Under the pieces are notes generated by a model that saw only the letters and a list, made by a program, of their open reading frames with translations, searched no databases and was not told where the DNA came from. From HXMU1428-3 sp965215715 (lineage in GTDB: Bacteria > Pseudomonadota > Alphaproteobacteria > Rhizobiales > HXMU1428-3), in contig OZ244129.1 of NCBI GenBank assembly GCA_965215715.1, positions 1,302,001 through 1,366,000 on the forward strand: a stretch of DNA of 64,000 nucleotides, written 5' to 3'. Shown here piece by piece: positions 62,083 through 64,000 of this stretch (the first letter of the stretch is position 1; each line of letters starts with the position of its first letter). The position numbers were made by a program, and so were the translations under genes.

Positions 62083-62175
62083 GTAATATAACTCAAATTA
62101 TAAAAATCAAAACAAATCAAAATATCCCGTTTCAAACAAATCAAACGCTAGCATGGTAAAAACTTTCGGACATAT

Positions 62176-62649
62176 TTAATTTTCTCTATTATTAGATTGA
62201 GTGTCATTTTTCGGCAGTTTAGCGATCGTAAACCAAAACTGGTCAATGCTTCGGACAACTGCTCTAAATCCATCTAAGTCAAAGGGCTTTTTAATATAAG
62301 AATTCGCCTGCAACTTATAACTGTTGATAATATCTTCTTCAGATTGAGATGATGTGAGGATGATAACGGGTATGGTTTTTAAAATAGGGTCATCTTTAAT
62401 TCGTTTTAAAATTTCGTGACCATTTAACTTGGGCAAATTTAGATCTAAGATAATTAAATCTGGTGTTGTAGCCGTGCTATGCTTATTTTTTTTCAATAAA
62501 AAATCTAGAGCCTCTTCGCCATCTAAAACCGACCGAAGATTGACATTCAGTTGTTCTTCTTGGAACGCTTCCTCTAATAACCTTACATCAACGATGTTAT
62601 CTTCAATCAATAAAACATCAACCAAGGTCTGTTTATTTGAATCGTTCAT
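62176..62649 (-). CDS. Single-domain response regulator (CheY/Rcp1-like)
   Basis: This 157-residue receiver protein has no output domain. The acidic pair E16-D17, phospho-acceptor D69 in LIILDLNLPKLNGHEIL, T99 and K121 in SYIKKPFD are all present. The long insert before D69 and the motif VDVLLIEDNIVDVRLLEEAF are like Rcp1-type regulators of phytochrome-like kinases. No kinase gene lies beside it. Confidence 0.85.
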   Translation of the reverse strand: MNDSNKQTLVDVLLIEDNIVDVRLLEEAFQEEQLNVNLRSVLDGEEALDFLLKKNKHSTATTPDLIILDLNLPKLNGHEILKRIKDDPILKTIPVIILTSSQSEEDIINSYKLQANSYIKKPFDLDGFRAVVRSIDQFWFTIAKLPKNDTQSNNREN

Positions 62650-63096
62650 ATATACCTGCTGTAGGTTTTATATTTTATTTTTTGCCAGCAGAAAATTATC
62701 TGCATTTATTTGTTTTTTCAACCCAATATTCCTTCGGTCTCAAACCTGTAGGCTTAAGTCTTTGTGTGGGCAAAGATATTGTCAACCAATGATCATGTAT
62801 GAAAATTTCTCAATCTATAACCACGGATCTTTCATTTGTACTGAATGAAGAATCTTTTCACAAGCGTCGGATTAGTAGTTTATCAAGTGGTCTTTGCTTT
62901 TGGATCTCTGCTTTGGGTCAACTTGTGTCCAATTCGTCATTTTTAATTATTGGTCCCTTCCGCCCCAAATAGTTGACCCTCTTGTATCGAGATCGTTTCT
63001 AACTGTAACTGCTCTTAAGATTAGGTCGCGTCAGACTTGATGGGACCCAACCAAAGTGGAGTGTCAGATCATATTAAAAACTTTTAAAATATTATT
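62650..63096. other. Intergenic region with an inverted repeat, no convincing gene
   Basis: GGGTCAACT (62915-62923) and AGTTGACCC (62971-62979) are a perfect 9-bp inverted pair around 47 nt. A plus-strand frame of about 57 codons from about 62800 to 62971 overlaps it, but has no family signature. The region may hold the remains of an insertion element; no transposase is left. Confidence 0.4.
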
Positions 63097-64000
63097 TTAA
63101 GCCGCAACACTTTCCTTGTTGGCCTTGGCATTTTCAATCCATCCCTTGACCTCATCCAAGTCAGGTTCATTGCCAACCCGTAAAAGACGAGCGCCATCTT
63201 TGGTGATCAAAAAGGCTTGCAAATCTATCAACAAAGTTTCCGGGCTGGCATTGGTCACTTGATCGAGCGTGCGATAGCCACATCCAACAAGGAATTGCGC
63301 ATCATGGCCGCGCAAACGGGGGATTTCGATTTGCAATTTTGCCTGGTCTTGCCAATCACGTACCGTTTGCGCCGTGATGTAGCTGACCTCTAATAGGGCG
63401 GCGATCTCTTCAGGGTCAGCGGCCAATAAATCTTCCACTGTTTTCACGCCGACCACATAAAGCCGTTTGGCTGTTTTCACACCAATGGAGGGGGCATCTT
63501 CGACATCGTCATGAGCTTCCAAGAAATAGCTGGGTCCCTGATCCGTCCGTTTTTCTGGAATGTCGCCAGCGTCGCCGCCTTCTTCTTGTCCCTCATGACG
63601 ATCCAATTGGCGTTTGTCAGTGCCCTCTTCTTGACCTTGTGCCAAGAACTCATCATCAACTTCACTGCCAGGGGCCTCAACGGTTGGGGTGGCTTCATCT
63701 ACCTCATCTTCATCATCGAGGATGCCAAGGACTTCTTTGCGATGAAGCTTTTTGATCATCTGATCATCTTCAGGCAAATGCTCTTCAACTTTGCCGGTTG
63801 TTTGCAGCTCATCATACATTGCCTGGACAAGGGCTTTATCGGCCATGTCATCCATTTTGCGTGTCACCCATTTGATTGGAATTTTCAAACCGGCAACAAA
63901 TGTCTCGGCGGTTAAGTTGATCTCAGGCGGTGTTTTGCCTGATGCTTTAATCGCTTCATCAAGCACCACGGCAAACCCGCGCGCGCCATATTGAATGAGT
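63097..64000 (-). CDS. Protein with C-terminal helix-hairpin-helix (DUF4332-like) domain, N-terminus outside window
   Basis: The frame is open to the right edge (LIQYGARGFAVVLDEAIK...), so the GTG at 63969 is not the start; about 300 residues are seen. The C-terminal part (about the last 130) has paired helix-hairpin-helix motifs: IGVKTAKRLYVVGVKTVEDLLAADPEEIAALL and FLVGCGYRTLDQVTNASPETLL. A central acidic linker (DDEDEVDEATPTVEAPGSEVDD, then EEGTDKRQLDRHEGQEEGG) joins it to the N-terminal part. DUF4332 domains may bind DNA or other proteins. The main domain lies outside the window, so the function cannot be named. Confidence 0.7.
   Translation of the reverse strand, partial: LIQYGARGFAVVLDEAIKASGKTPPEINLTAETFVAGLKIPIKWVTRKMDDMADKALVQAMYDELQTTGKVEEHLPEDDQMIKKLHRKEVLGILDDEDEVDEATPTVEAPGSEVDDEFLAQGQEEGTDKRQLDRHEGQEEGGDAGDIPEKRTDQGPSYFLEAHDDVEDAPSIGVKTAKRLYVVGVKTVEDLLAADPEEIAALLEVSYITAQTVRDWQDQAKLQIEIPRLRGHDAQFLVGCGYRTLDQVTNASPETLLIDLQAFLITKDGARLLRVGNEPDLDEVKGWIENAKANKESVAA

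Noticed and set aside
62800..62971. About 57-codon plus-strand frame starting MKISQSITT
   Set aside because: No ribosome binding site or family match; hydrophobic end could be chance in AT-rich DNA.
1..64000. tRNA, rRNA, tmRNA and CRISPR arrays
   Set aside because: No T-loop-like GGTTCRANTCC segments with matching stems were noticed, and there are no regularly spaced direct repeats.

Overview
The window reads as a chromosome segment of an alphaproteobacterium of fairly low GC content. The evidence is a LexA box of the alphaproteobacterial direct-repeat type (GTTC-N7-GTTC) in front of a Y-family polymerase, an RcdA-like DUF1465 protein beside a DUF1192 protein, an ELM1-family protein next to trxB, an L31 protein without zinc cysteines, GatCAB, and an RHH_4-type ribbon-helix-helix protein. 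The dispersed AGAGCRTG...CCGGT...GACACGCTCT palindromes resemble elements I associate with Hyphomicrobiales. Genus cannot be fixed from the sequence. I found no rRNA, tRNA, CRISPR array, transposase or prophage core.

Left part (1-19.1 kb) is oxidative carbon metabolism. A PQQ-dependent periplasmic dehydrogenase (cut by the left edge) lies behind a sigma-54 type promoter and a cluster of repeats, downstream of a gene for an AcoR-like sigma-54 activator. An SOS-controlled Y-family polymerase, a frameshifted zinc-ribbon gene, a LuxR-type response regulator and a small RHH protein follow. Then come pyruvate carboxylase, a divergent D-lactate dehydrogenase of the FAD/Fe-S (Dld-II) type, and an operon of a glyoxalase-like VOC protein, a Tat-exported GMC-dehydrogenase small subunit and its GMC flavoprotein. 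The last is followed by an NTF2-fused flavin monooxygenase. The Dld-II gene and the VOC-GMC operon both carry the 18-bp palindrome GTAGTA-N6-TACTAC upstream. This suggests one regulator for both and a possible route from 2-oxoaldehyde through D-lactate to pyruvate and oxaloacetate.

The middle (19.1-48.7 kb) is mostly housekeeping: gatB, gatC-gatA-chorismate mutase, a PBP-like serine hydrolase, a peptide transporter followed by bioD-bioA, ilvD with a Sel1-repeat gene behind it, DUF898 and M48 membrane proteins, DUF1097, valS, a CPA2 antiporter, an ABC exporter with a TPR-methyltransferase behind it, rpmE, rcdA-like, DUF1192 and a quinone oxidoreductase. A 122-nt almost complete inverted repeat sits between the serine hydrolase and chorismate mutase genes.

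The right part (48.8-64 kb) holds a homodimeric-E1-like thiamine enzyme divergent from an Lrp-type regulator, UspA and cold-shock proteins, and a secreted protein with three cysteine-rich repeats. It also holds redox and sulfur proteins, a PEP mutase/isocitrate lyase family enzyme, a coiled-coil envelope protein, a second Lrp regulator, ELM1-trxB-LysR, a TetR regulator, a single-domain response regulator, and a helix-hairpin-helix protein cut by the right edge. The strongest leads for undescribed biology are the shared palindromic operator, the modular palindrome family with compensatory stem changes, the 122-nt hairpin, the frameshifted zinc-ribbon gene and the cysteine-repeat protein.
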